NCBI GenBank assembly: GCA_963817025.1
Contig: CAWFML010000004.1
Coordinates: 1,302,001-1,366,000, forward strand
Length of the DNA stretch: 64,000 nt
Reading direction: 5' to 3'
Origin: JACMLC01 sp963817025
GTDB taxonomy: Bacteria > Acidobacteriota > Blastocatellia > Pyrinomonadales > Pyrinomonadaceae
Below the pieces are notes generated by a model. That model saw nothing but the letters and a program-made list of their open reading frames with translations, was not told the origin of the DNA and did no database searches. This document shows, piece by piece, positions 24,544 to 32,797 of the stretch (position 1 is the first letter of the stretch; every line of letters begins with the position of its first letter). The position numbers and the translations under genes are program-made.

Positions 24544-26115
24544 TTAATTCGCCGCGAGATTGAAGGCGGCCATTTCCGTTGCATTGCGAACCAGCAGGCG
24601 ACCATCCGAGATGGCCGGAACGTTCCAAGACCTTCCGCTCAAGGCGGCAAAGCGCGAGAGTTCGGAATACTGGTCGGGCGCGGCCCTGACGAGCGCGAGT
24701 TCGCCGTTGTCTGCGATGATGACCAGATGCCCGCTCGCCAGCAGAACCTGCCCGTAGCCGTAGCGACCGCCCTTCCATTTGCGCTCGCCCGTGTTCACAT
24801 CTAGACACGTCAGGATGCCTTCATCCAGACCGTAGACGTAGCCGTTATGCAACACAGAGCTATTGAACTTGTTCTTCATAGAGCTGTTTTCCCAGACCTT
24901 ACGGGCCGTGAGAGTTTTGCCGGAGCCTGACACTTCGACGAGCGCAGCCCCTTTGCCATATCCTGCCGAGAGAAAGACGCGGTTCTTATCCACGATGAGC
25001 GGCTGCGAGACATTGATGCCCGCGCTGTTTCTCCACTCTGTCTCCCAGATAAGCGAGCCGTCTTCGGGCGCGAGGCCGACCGCGCGACTCGCAGTCACGG
25101 CAAGAATCTGCCTGCGGCCACCGAGCGTGACCAGCATCGGCGAAGTGTAGGAAGAATCATCGCCCTGAGATTTCCAGACCGGCGCGCCTGTCATTTTGTT
25201 ATAAGCGACGATGGATTTATTGCCGCTGCCGCCAGCCATCATGACCACCTTGTCATCAACAATCAGCGGCGACGCGGCGACGCCCCACGGGAGATTCCCT
25301 GCCCCGTTGTCGCTCAGGACATTTTTGCCCCACAACACTTTTCCGCTGCTCGCATCCAGACAACGCAACTCGCCCGTCGCGCCGACAGCATAAATTTTCC
25401 CTTCGCTCCATGTCGGCGTGGCGCGCGGCCCGTCGCCCGTGTCGTCTTTAAACTCAGCCGTCCAGCCTTGCGTCCACAACTCGCGCCCCGTCGCCACATC
25501 GTAAGCCGAGACGACTTCCTGCGCCCTGCGTTGCTCGATGGTATAAGCGCGCCCGTCCGCAATGACGAAAGAAGCGTAGCCGATGCCGATGGGCTGCTTC
25601 CACATTTGCGGCAGGCCTTTCTCAGGCCACTTGATCTGCACCTCTTTTTCTTCGTAGCGGCCATCGCGGTTCGGGCCGCGAAAGTCCGTCCAGTAATTGC
25701 GCGCGGGCTTGGTGTCCCCGGCATGAGACATGTTGACAGCATCCGCGCCCTGCGCCGTGCCGTTGGCCGCACCGGCTTGAGCGGGATTGGCCGCAGCCGT
25801 CGTCTGGTCTGCTCCGGCTGCCGGGGCGGGCGCGCCGTTCTGCGCCGCCTGTTGCTGCTGTTCCGCACGATGACGCTCAAGCGCGGTGTATTGATCCTCA
25901 TGACTGCCGCTGCCGCCGCGCCGCATCACGCCGAGGGCTAGATAGAGATAGCCTGCTCCGAGCGCGACGATGCAAAGCGAGCCGAGAACTTTTTTCGGCA
26001 TGTCTGCATCACGCCTTAGCCAGAGCACGACGAGACCGAGGGGCGGCAACAGAACCGATGACACGACCAGACCCAAAGTCGTGCGATACCATGGCGTTGT
26101 TTCCTGTGCGAACAT
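24544..26115 (-). CDS. Membrane-anchored PQQ-like beta-propeller protein (2 of 6)
   Basis: 523 aa. Unlike the other propellers here it starts with two membrane segments (TTLGLVVSSVLLPPLGLVVLW, residues about 12-33, and VLGSLCIVALGAGYLYLALG, about 43-62), then an Ala/Gln/Pro-rich linker (residues about 85-130, with runs such as EQQQQAAQNGAPAPAAGAD), and only then the propeller, opening with YWTDFRGPNRDGRY. Blades include YDVATGRELWTQGW, LDASSGKVLWGKN and YNKMTGAPVWKSQG. It is likely anchored in the inner membrane with the propeller in the periplasm. It is followed by another propeller gene upstream on the same strand, separated by a short palindrome. Confidence 0.87.
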   Translation of the reverse strand: MFAQETTPWYRTTLGLVVSSVLLPPLGLVVLWLRRDADMPKKVLGSLCIVALGAGYLYLALGVMRRGGSGSHEDQYTALERHRAEQQQQAAQNGAPAPAAGADQTTAAANPAQAGAANGTAQGADAVNMSHAGDTKPARNYWTDFRGPNRDGRYEEKEVQIKWPEKGLPQMWKQPIGIGYASFVIADGRAYTIEQRRAQEVVSAYDVATGRELWTQGWTAEFKDDTGDGPRATPTWSEGKIYAVGATGELRCLDASSGKVLWGKNVLSDNGAGNLPWGVAASPLIVDDKVVMMAGGSGNKSIVAYNKMTGAPVWKSQGDDSSYTSPMLVTLGGRRQILAVTASRAVGLAPEDGSLIWETEWRNSAGINVSQPLIVDKNRVFLSAGYGKGAALVEVSGSGKTLTARKVWENSSMKNKFNSSVLHNGYVYGLDEGILTCLDVNTGERKWKGGRYGYGQVLLASGHLVIIADNGELALVRAAPDQYSELSRFAALSGRSWNVPAISDGRLLVRNATEMAAFNLAAN

Positions 26116-26152
26116 TTCTCTTCTCCCTTTCCTAGCAGAGAATGAATTTCAA

Positions 26153-26175
26153 ATTTGAGATTTCAAATCTCAAAT
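26153..26175. repeat. Short palindrome (ATTTGAGATTT)
   Basis: ATTTGAGATTT (26,153-26,163) and AAATCTCAAAT (26,165-26,175) form an 11-bp perfect stem around one base. It lies in the 73-bp gap between two co-oriented PQQ-propeller genes. Confidence 0.6.
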
Positions 26176-26188
26176 CATTTTCTGCGCC

Positions 26189-27547
26189 TTACTTCATTGT
26201 CTTGCTGATACAGTAAAGATTCTTTTCCCCGCGAATAAAAATCTTTCCGTCAGCGATGGCCGGGGATGCGTAAACCGGCTCGTCGAGCGAGTTTGTGCCG
26301 AGGATTTCATGCTTTGGCCCGGCCTTGATGATGAAGGTATCGCCGTCCTCGCTCGTCAGCAGAATCTTGTTATCAAAGGCGACTGGCGAGGCCGTGAAGG
26401 TCGCGGGAATCGGCACGCGCCCGCCTTCGTAAACCACTGCGCCCGTCTTGGCATTAAGACATGTGATGATGCCTCTGTCTGACATCAGGTACAGATACTC
26501 GCCGTACAAAATCGGCGAAGGCACATAGGCAGTGCCCTTCGTGAATTTCCAGACGACATCGGAATCCTTTACTTCGCCGCTCGCACCCAATCGAAGCGCC
26601 ATCGCAATCTTAGCCGGATAACCTGCGGAGACGATGACCATATCGCCCGTCGCCACCGGATTCGGAATCGCGTTGCTCTCGACGCCCCTGGTGCGCCACA
26701 ACTCTTTGCCCGTCGCAGGGTCGTAAGCGATGATGGCTTCGTTGCCGCTGGTCACGAGTTCCGTCCGCTTGGCGGTTTTGATAAGCACAGGCGAAGACCA
26801 GCTGATCTGCACCTTGCGCGGCATCTTCCAAACTTCTTTGCCCGTCTTCTTATCAAGCGCGACGATGAAAGAGTTTGCTCCGTCTTCTTCGTCGCATTGC
26901 AGGATGACGAAATTTTCGTGAAGGACAGGAGAAGTGCCAGTCCCCATGCCTGCCGTGGCGATTTTGCCCGGCATATATTTCCAGACAAGCTTGCCGTTGA
27001 AGTCGTGTGCGTAAAGCCCTTCGGTGCCGAAATAGGTGTAGACCATCTTGCCGTCTGTCGCGGGGGTCGGCGCGGCGTAACTGCTCTTGCGATGACGATC
27101 ATCGTAAGGCGTCCCTTCCCACGCGGTCTGCTCCCACAGGACTTTGCCCGTGTCGCGGTCAAGGCTCATGACTTTGAAAGTATGCTTGCGGTTTGCGCCG
27201 ACGCTGTCAGGGTGTTTTGTCTCCTTGCCGTCAGCCATGTGCGGGACGGCTTTTGCGCCGGGCACGACTTCGCCTTCAAGCGCCGTGGTCAGAAACACGC
27301 GCTTGCCCCAAACGATGGGCTGCGAATGCCCGCGACCGGGAATCGGCGTCTTCCATTTAACGTTCTTCGACGCGCTCCATTCGGTCGGCACATCTTTTTC
27401 CGGCGAGATGCCCATGCTCTCCGGCCCGCGCCATTGCGGCCAGTTGGAACTCTCTTTATCTTTGACGACGGCTGAGGTGGATAAAGCAAAAACAGATAGC
27501 AGGCTGATGATTGCCAGTAGCATAATGCCCGTAAAAGCTCGTTTCAT
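26189..27547 (-). CDS. Secreted PQQ-like beta-propeller protein (3 of 6)
   Basis: 452 aa with a signal peptide (GIMLLAIISLLSVFALSTSA). The mature part opens SNWPQWRGPESMGISPEKD, followed by blades with LDRDTGKVLWEQTA, LDKKTGKEVWKMPR, YDPATGKELWRTRG and LNAKTGAVVYEGG. A segment near residue 275 (SAGYPAKIAMALRLGASG) interrupts the pattern. GAGGAGA lies about 11 bp upstream of the ATG. The promoter region (27,548-27,878) is shared with the divergent 740-aa propeller gene and carries the 11-bp-spaced GTAAAA repeats. Function is envelope-associated; enzymatic activity is unproven. Confidence 0.87.
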   Translation of the reverse strand: MKRAFTGIMLLAIISLLSVFALSTSAVVKDKESSNWPQWRGPESMGISPEKDVPTEWSASKNVKWKTPIPGRGHSQPIVWGKRVFLTTALEGEVVPGAKAVPHMADGKETKHPDSVGANRKHTFKVMSLDRDTGKVLWEQTAWEGTPYDDRHRKSSYAAPTPATDGKMVYTYFGTEGLYAHDFNGKLVWKYMPGKIATAGMGTGTSPVLHENFVILQCDEEDGANSFIVALDKKTGKEVWKMPRKVQISWSSPVLIKTAKRTELVTSGNEAIIAYDPATGKELWRTRGVESNAIPNPVATGDMVIVSAGYPAKIAMALRLGASGEVKDSDVVWKFTKGTAYVPSPILYGEYLYLMSDRGIITCLNAKTGAVVYEGGRVPIPATFTASPVAFDNKILLTSEDGDTFIIKAGPKHEILGTNSLDEPVYASPAIADGKIFIRGEKNLYCISKTMK

Positions 27548-27731
27548 CTTGTAAGTGTCTCCTCTTGCGGGGTCTCGTCGGAAAGTCCGGGGCGGCTCTC
27601 TCTGCGCCGGAACTTCAAAAAGCGTTAGTCGTAAGTATCTATGAGCGGGCAGGAAATTCTTCGGCTGCTCGAATAGAATAGCACGAGATTGTACATCTCT
27701 CAGGCCGCAGAAGGTGTAAAATGTAAGGTCT

Positions 27732-27748
27732 TTTTACCGTTTTTTTAC
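27732..27748 (-). promoter_or_regulatory. GTAAAA direct repeats, 11-bp period, between divergent PQQ-propeller genes
   Basis: TTTTAC at 27,732-27,737 and 27,743-27,748 (GTAAAA on the minus strand) are exactly 11 bp apart. GGTGTAAAATGTAAGG lies just to the left. The spacing matches sites at 2690 and 17,139. Operator role is inferred; the regulator could be the OmpR-type protein at 36,078. Confidence 0.42.
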
Positions 27749-27775
27749 AACACTTTCTTTTCCGAAAGAGTCATA

Positions 27776-27857
27776 ATGAGGCAAAATTAAAAATGTAAAA
27801 TGCAAAATGAACTCTGATTCTCATTTTTGCATTTTTAATTTTTCCTTTTTCATTCTT
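27776..27857. repeat. Hairpin element (AAATTAAAAATGTAAAATGC type)
   Basis: An A-rich left arm (27,783-27,809) faces a T-rich right arm (TCATTTTTGCATTTTTAATTTTT, about 27,817-27,840). It lies in the leader of the 740-aa propeller gene, 20-40 bp before its start. Confidence 0.6.
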
Positions 27858-27878
27858 CAATGCGATAGGTAAAAGCTT

Positions 27879-30101
27879 ATGATAAATGCTCTCATTAAAA
27901 AGCGACTGTTTCTCTCGCTCGCCCTCTTTGTGTTGCTGTCCGCCTCCGTTGTGGCTCAGGCGAGCGACTGGGCCGAATGGCGCGGGCCGATGCGCGACGG
28001 CATCTCGACGGAAAAGAACCTGCCCGTCAAGTGGTCTCCGGGCGGAGAGAATCTGAGTTGGAAAGCCCCGTACGGCGGACGCTCTGCGCCGATTGTGATG
28101 GGAGATAGAGTCTACCTGCAAAACGGCGCAGAGGCGGGCGCGAAGTTGCAGGAGCGCGTGATGTGCTTTAACGCGGACACAGGCAAGCTCCTGTGGGAGC
28201 ATCGCTTTAATGTTTATCTCTCGGACGTTCCGCCGCATCGTATCGGTTGGGCTTCGCCTGTCGGCGACCCTTTGACCGGCAACGTGTATGTGCAGGGCGT
28301 GGGCGGCAACCTGATCGCCCTCTCGAAGGACGGCAAGGTTTTGTGGGAGCGTTCGCTCGGCGAAGACTTTGGCCTCTTGACGACGCACGGCGGGCGCACT
28401 GTCTCTCCACTGATTGACGGAGATTTAGTGATTGCCAGCGGCCCGACTTTTAGCTGGGCCAACCATTTTAACGGCTCGCATCGCTTTATGGGCTTTGATA
28501 AAAAGACCGGCGAAACCATCTGGGTCAGCACGCCCGGCAGACGCCCGTATGACACGACCTATGCCGCGCCCATCATCGCAGACATCAACGGCACGCGTCT
28601 CTTGATTCAAGGGACGAGCGACGGCTTCGTTCATGCCATCAAACCGCAGACGGGCGAGCCTGTCTGGAAAGTCGAGATCAGCAAGCGCGGCATCAACACC
28701 GGCGTGGTGGTCAAAGACAACCTCGCCATTCTGACGCACAGCGAAGAAAATCTTGATTCGAGCGAGATGGGTATGGTCGCAGCGGTTGATGCGACCATGA
28801 AGGGCGAAATTAAGAAAGAGCAGATGAAGTGGAACGTCAAGGGATGGCAGGGCGGCTTCTCTTCGCCTGTGATTGACGGCGACCGTTTTTACCAGATTGA
28901 TAACAGCGCGAACCTTGCGGCCTTTGAGATTGCGACGGGCAAACAGCTCTGGCTGAAAAATCTCGGCACGATTCAGCGGGCCTCGCCCGTTCTCGCAGAC
29001 GGCAAGCTCTATGTCGGCACGGAGAACGGAAAGTTTTTCATCCTCAAACCGGGCGCGACGGGCTGCGAGATTCTGGATGAAGACCAGCTCGGAACGGAAG
29101 CCGTGCCGGAAAAGATCATCGGCTCGGTCGCTATTTCCGATGGCCGCGTCTTTATGGCGACAGAAGAACACTTGTATTGCATCGGCAAGAAGAGCAACAG
29201 CACTTCACGTCCCAAAGAAGAAAAGAGTGTTTTTGAAGAAACTGGCGCGCCTCTGACATCTGTGACGCATGTTCAGGTAGTTCCGACCGAGTTGACACTG
29301 AAACCGGGCGAGAGCGTTAGCTTCCGTGTACAACTCTTCGACGAGCGGGGAAAACGTTTGATCCCCGGACTCGGCCCGACTTCGCCATCGTGGTCGCTGG
29401 ATCAGCTAAAAGGCAAAGTGGAAAACGGGCAATTTATAGCTTCTTCAGATGCAATCGCGCAAACCGGAACAGTCAAAGCAACCATCAATGGAGTGACCGG
29501 CGAGGCGCGCATCCGCATCGTGCCGCCTCTGCCGTGGAGCGATAATTTTGAGAGCATGGCTGTTGACACGTTTCCGCAGCACTGGACCAATACGGGTTCT
29601 AAGTACAAAGTGCGCGAAGTGAACGGCAACAAGGTCTTGGTGAAAACCACTGAAGGCTCTTCGCTGCTGAGCCGCGCGCGTGCTTACATGGGGCCGTCGG
29701 ATTTGTCCAACTACACGGTCGAAGCGGATATCATGGCGACGGAAAAACGCAGGCAGATGGGCGAGGCCGGTGTTATCGCGCAGCGTTACGTGCTCTCTCT
29801 GTTCGGCAACTCGCAAAGGCTGGATTTGACTCCGTGGCAACCCGAAACGGCGCGGGCGACTTCGGTTCCTTTCCCGTGGAAGGCTGATACGTGGTATCGC
29901 ATGAAGCTACAGGTGGAGAACATGCCGGACGGAAAGGTGCGCGCACGCGGCAAGGTCTGGGCCGTAGGTGAAGCAGAGCCTGCCAACTGGACTATCGAGC
30001 ACATGGATTCAATCGGCAATCATCAGGGCAGCCCCGGCATTTACGGCAATGCTCTGGCGGAAATATTTTTCGACAACATAAAGGTGACGGCGAACAAATG
30101 A
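27879..30101 (+). CDS. Secreted PQQ-like beta-propeller protein with Ig-like and laminin-G-like tail (4 of 6)
   Basis: 740 aa. It has a signal peptide (LFLSLALFVLLSASVVAQA), then a propeller opening SDWAEWRGPMRDGIST, with blades FNADTGKLLWEHRF, FDKKTGETIWVSTP and IKPQTGEPVWKVE. After about residue 450 the pattern changes: an Ig-like beta domain (VTHVQVVPTELTLKPGESVSF, residues about 460-540) and a C-terminal jelly-roll-like domain (PWSDNFESMAVDTFPQHW to FFDNIKVTANK), which resembles carbohydrate- or adhesion-type modules. This extra tail sets it apart from the other propellers and hints at binding a polymer at the cell surface. It ends with a 4-bp overlap with the next propeller gene. Confidence 0.85.
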   Translation: MINALIKKRLFLSLALFVLLSASVVAQASDWAEWRGPMRDGISTEKNLPVKWSPGGENLSWKAPYGGRSAPIVMGDRVYLQNGAEAGAKLQERVMCFNADTGKLLWEHRFNVYLSDVPPHRIGWASPVGDPLTGNVYVQGVGGNLIALSKDGKVLWERSLGEDFGLLTTHGGRTVSPLIDGDLVIASGPTFSWANHFNGSHRFMGFDKKTGETIWVSTPGRRPYDTTYAAPIIADINGTRLLIQGTSDGFVHAIKPQTGEPVWKVEISKRGINTGVVVKDNLAILTHSEENLDSSEMGMVAAVDATMKGEIKKEQMKWNVKGWQGGFSSPVIDGDRFYQIDNSANLAAFEIATGKQLWLKNLGTIQRASPVLADGKLYVGTENGKFFILKPGATGCEILDEDQLGTEAVPEKIIGSVAISDGRVFMATEEHLYCIGKKSNSTSRPKEEKSVFEETGAPLTSVTHVQVVPTELTLKPGESVSFRVQLFDERGKRLIPGLGPTSPSWSLDQLKGKVENGQFIASSDAIAQTGTVKATINGVTGEARIRIVPPLPWSDNFESMAVDTFPQHWTNTGSKYKVREVNGNKVLVKTTEGSSLLSRARAYMGPSDLSNYTVEADIMATEKRRQMGEAGVIAQRYVLSLFGNSQRLDLTPWQPETARATSVPFPWKADTWYRMKLQVENMPDGKVRARGKVWAVGEAEPANWTIEHMDSIGNHQGSPGIYGNALAEIFFDNIKVTANK

Positions 30102-31639
30102 GAAAGACAGTTTTCAGTTTCCAGTTTCCAGTTTCCAGCAGAAGGGGCGTGCGAGCGATTGCAGCTTTGTCTTCATGCGCTTTGATTTTTACCTTTTTAC
30201 TTTTGCCTTTTGCCTTCGCCGTCAAAGCGTCCGATCCGGGCACTGGCGATTGGCCGATGTGGGGCGGCACGCCTGACCGCAACATGCGGTCGAACATGAA
30301 AGGCTTGCCGACGACGTGGGATGTGGCGAAGAAGACCAATGTGAAGTGGATGTCGCAGCTCGGCTCGCAGACTTACGGCAACGCAGTGGTTTCCGGCGGG
30401 ATGGTTTTCCTCGGCACCAACAACGAAGGCTTGCGCGACCCGAAACAGACCGGAGACAAGGGCGTCCTGATGGCTTTTCGTGAATCCGACGGCGAGTTTA
30501 TGTGGCAGATGGTGCATGACAAGCTGGCCGCAGGGCGTGTCAACGATTGGCCGTATCAGGGCGTGGCCTCTTCGCCGCTGGTCGAAGGCGACCGCATCTA
30601 TTACGTCTCGAATCGCGCGGAACTGATGTGTCTGGACACGCAAGGCTTCAGGGACAAAGAGAACGACGGGCCTGTGACGGACGAAAAACTGACGGGCGAT
30701 TTTAACGGCGACATCGTCTGGAAGTTTGACATGATGGAAGAGGTCGGCTCTCTGCCGCACAACCTTGCGAACTCTTCTCCGGTCTCTTTCGGCGATTTGA
30801 TTTACGTCAGCACTTCAAACGGTCAGGACGAGAGCCACGTCAACGTGCCCGCGCCGAAAGCTCCCGCCATCGTCGCCATCAACAAGAAGACGGGCAAGCT
30901 CGTCTGGGAAGACAACTCGGTCTTTGAAAAAATCCTGCACGGGCAATGGGCTTCGCCGACGGTCGGAAAAATCGGCGGCGTGGATCAGGTCATCATCGGG
31001 CAGGGCGACGGCTGGATACGCGGCTACGAGGCTTTGACGGGAAAGAAGCTGTGGGAGTTTGACTGCAACCCGAAGGATTCCGTCTGGCCCAAAACGCGCA
31101 ACGAGATTATCAGCACCGCAGTCGTCTATGAAGACAAAGTCTATATCGCCAACGGTCAAGACCCTGAGCACGGCGAGGGCGTGGGCCACATGTACTGCAT
31201 AGACGCGACCAAGCGCGGCGACATCACGAAGACAGGCATGGTCTGGCACTATGACAAGATACGCCGCTCTATCTCGACCCCTGCGATTGTGGACGGCCTC
31301 GTGTACATGCCCGACTTCAGCGGCTTTCTGCATTGCCTGGATGCCAAGACGGGGCAGGTCTACTGGACGCACGACCTTCTGGCGGCCATCTGGGGATCGC
31401 CAATGGTCGTTGACGGCAAGCTTTATCTGGGAGACGAGGACGGCGATGTCATTATCATGCAGGCCGGAAAAGTGAAGAAGGAACTGGGCGAGATGCGTAT
31501 GGACAGCTCTGTTTACAGCACTCCGGTTCCGGCCAATGGCGTGCTGTACATCTCTACGCGCAATCGTCTCTATGCGCTTCAGGCGAACGCTCCGGCGGCT
31601 GCGCCCCCCGCGCCGATCAAACCACCGACCAAGCAGTAA
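30098..31639 (+). CDS. Secreted PQQ-like beta-propeller protein (5 of 6)
   Basis: 513 aa, overlapping the previous gene by 4 bp (ATGA). The leader is unusually long and repetitive: tandem CAGTTTC units encode FSFQFPVSS, and a pyrimidine tract at 30,184-30,220 encodes IFTFLLLPFAFA, which is the hydrophobic core of the signal peptide. Processing after AVKA is likely. The mature part opens GDWPMWGGTPDRNMRS, so the usual WRGP is WGGTP. Blades include INKKTGKLVWEDNS, YEALTGKKLWEFD and LDAKTGQVYWTHD. It is directly followed by the alcohol dehydrogenase gene (6-bp gap). Confidence 0.86.
   Translation: MRKTVFSFQFPVSSRRGVRAIAALSSCALIFTFLLLPFAFAVKASDPGTGDWPMWGGTPDRNMRSNMKGLPTTWDVAKKTNVKWMSQLGSQTYGNAVVSGGMVFLGTNNEGLRDPKQTGDKGVLMAFRESDGEFMWQMVHDKLAAGRVNDWPYQGVASSPLVEGDRIYYVSNRAELMCLDTQGFRDKENDGPVTDEKLTGDFNGDIVWKFDMMEEVGSLPHNLANSSPVSFGDLIYVSTSNGQDESHVNVPAPKAPAIVAINKKTGKLVWEDNSVFEKILHGQWASPTVGKIGGVDQVIIGQGDGWIRGYEALTGKKLWEFDCNPKDSVWPKTRNEIISTAVVYEDKVYIANGQDPEHGEGVGHMYCIDATKRGDITKTGMVWHYDKIRRSISTPAIVDGLVYMPDFSGFLHCLDAKTGQVYWTHDLLAAIWGSPMVVDGKLYLGDEDGDVIIMQAGKVKKELGEMRMDSSVYSTPVPANGVLYISTRNRLYALQANAPAAAPPAPIKPPTKQ
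30184..30220. repeat. Hairpin-arm-like pyrimidine tract inside a signal-peptide region
   Basis: Units TTTACC, TTTTTAC and TTTTGCC repeat here as in the right arms of the hairpins at 2507 and 36,782, but without a matching left arm. In frame it encodes the hydrophobic core of the PQQ-propeller protein's signal peptide. Confidence 0.5.
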
Positions 31640-31645
31640 GAGCCA

Positions 31646-32797
31646 ATGGAGTTCTTTGAGTTTCAAACTCGGACGCGCGTGATGTTCGGCAGCGGTATGC
31701 TCGAACGCCTGGGCCGCGTCGCGTCTGAGCTTGGATTTCATAAAACTCTGCTGGTCGCAGACCGTGGCCTCGTCGCCTGCGGCCACGTCGAACAGGCGAC
31801 ACAGCTTCTGACCAAAGCCGGAATCGAAGTCACTCCCTTTCACGAGTTCGACGCTAACCCCGACACACGAATGATAGAAGCGGGCCGCGACTTTGCCGCT
31901 CCGCACAGGATTGATTCCATCATCGGTCTCGGCGGCGGAAGCTCGCTGGATTGCGCGAAGGGCATCAACTTTTTACTGACCAACGGCGGGCGGATGCAGG
32001 ACTACTGGGGCTACGGAGCGGCGCAGAAAGAGATGCTGCCGATGATCGGCATTCCGACCACCGCCGGGACAGGCAGCGAAGCGCAAAGCTACGCGCTCAT
32101 CTCGGATGCCGAGTCGCATGTCAAGATGGCTTGCGGCTCGTTGCAGGCGGCTTTTCGGGTTGCGCTGCTGGACCCGGCCCTGACCGTCTCGCAGCCGCGC
32201 CACATCACTGCGACCGCTGGCTTTGACGCCATTGCTCATGCGGTCGAAAGTTATGTGACGACCAAGAGCACTCCGATCTCTGTAATTTTCGCGCGCGAAG
32301 CATGGCTGCTGCTGGAAGCTAACTACGAGCGCGTGCTGGCCCAGCCGTCGGACATAGAAGCGCGCGGGGCGATGCAGCTCGGCGCATTTTATGCGGGGAT
32401 GGCGATTGAAAATTCGATGCTCGGCGCGACACATGCATGCGCCAACCCGCTGACCGCACGTTATGGCACGGAGCATGGCATCGCCATCTCTCTTCTGCTG
32501 CCGACGGTCGTGCGCTGGAATGCCCCCGTGGTCGAAGATAGATATGCAGAGCTTGTGAGATTTTCCCGCCGTCAATCTCTCAACGGCCATGCGGACAATG
32601 CTAGCAAAGCTCTGGCCCAAAGGCTTGAAGAATTGATTACAGCAGGCGGGCTGCCGCAGAAGCTCAGCGCGATAGACGTGCCGCGAGCTGAGCTGCCGAC
32701 GCTGGCACGCATGGCCGCAGAGCAATGGACTGGCCGCTTCAATCCAAGACAGCTAGATTCAGACGGAGCACTGGAGGTTTACGAGTGGGCATACTAG
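31646..32797 (+). CDS. Iron-containing alcohol dehydrogenase
   Basis: 383 aa of the group III (Fe-type) alcohol dehydrogenases. The nucleotide site is SIIGLGGGSSLDCAKGINFL and the region GTGSEAQSYALISD follows. Two expected metal ligands are in GFDAIAHAVESY (Asp and His), and a further His in TARYGTEHGIAIS. In FucO the third His lies in AHPLG; here the aligned stretch is CANPLTA, so that position appears to be Asn, with a His four residues earlier (GATHACANP). It is cytosolic, with no signal peptide. It overlaps the start of the next propeller gene by 13 bp, so it is co-transcribed with two secreted propellers. The substrate is unknown. Confidence 0.88.
   Translation: MEFFEFQTRTRVMFGSGMLERLGRVASELGFHKTLLVADRGLVACGHVEQATQLLTKAGIEVTPFHEFDANPDTRMIEAGRDFAAPHRIDSIIGLGGGSSLDCAKGINFLLTNGGRMQDYWGYGAAQKEMLPMIGIPTTAGTGSEAQSYALISDAESHVKMACGSLQAAFRVALLDPALTVSQPRHITATAGFDAIAHAVESYVTTKSTPISVIFAREAWLLLEANYERVLAQPSDIEARGAMQLGAFYAGMAIENSMLGATHACANPLTARYGTEHGIAISLLLPTVVRWNAPVVEDRYAELVRFSRRQSLNGHADNASKALAQRLEELITAGGLPQKLSAIDVPRAELPTLARMAAEQWTGRFNPRQLDSDGALEVYEWAY

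Noticed and set aside
32725..32784. ATG start of the last PQQ-propeller within the alcohol dehydrogenase gene
   Set aside because: No ribosome site; the GTG at 32,785 has GGAGG at the right distance and gives a sensible signal peptide.
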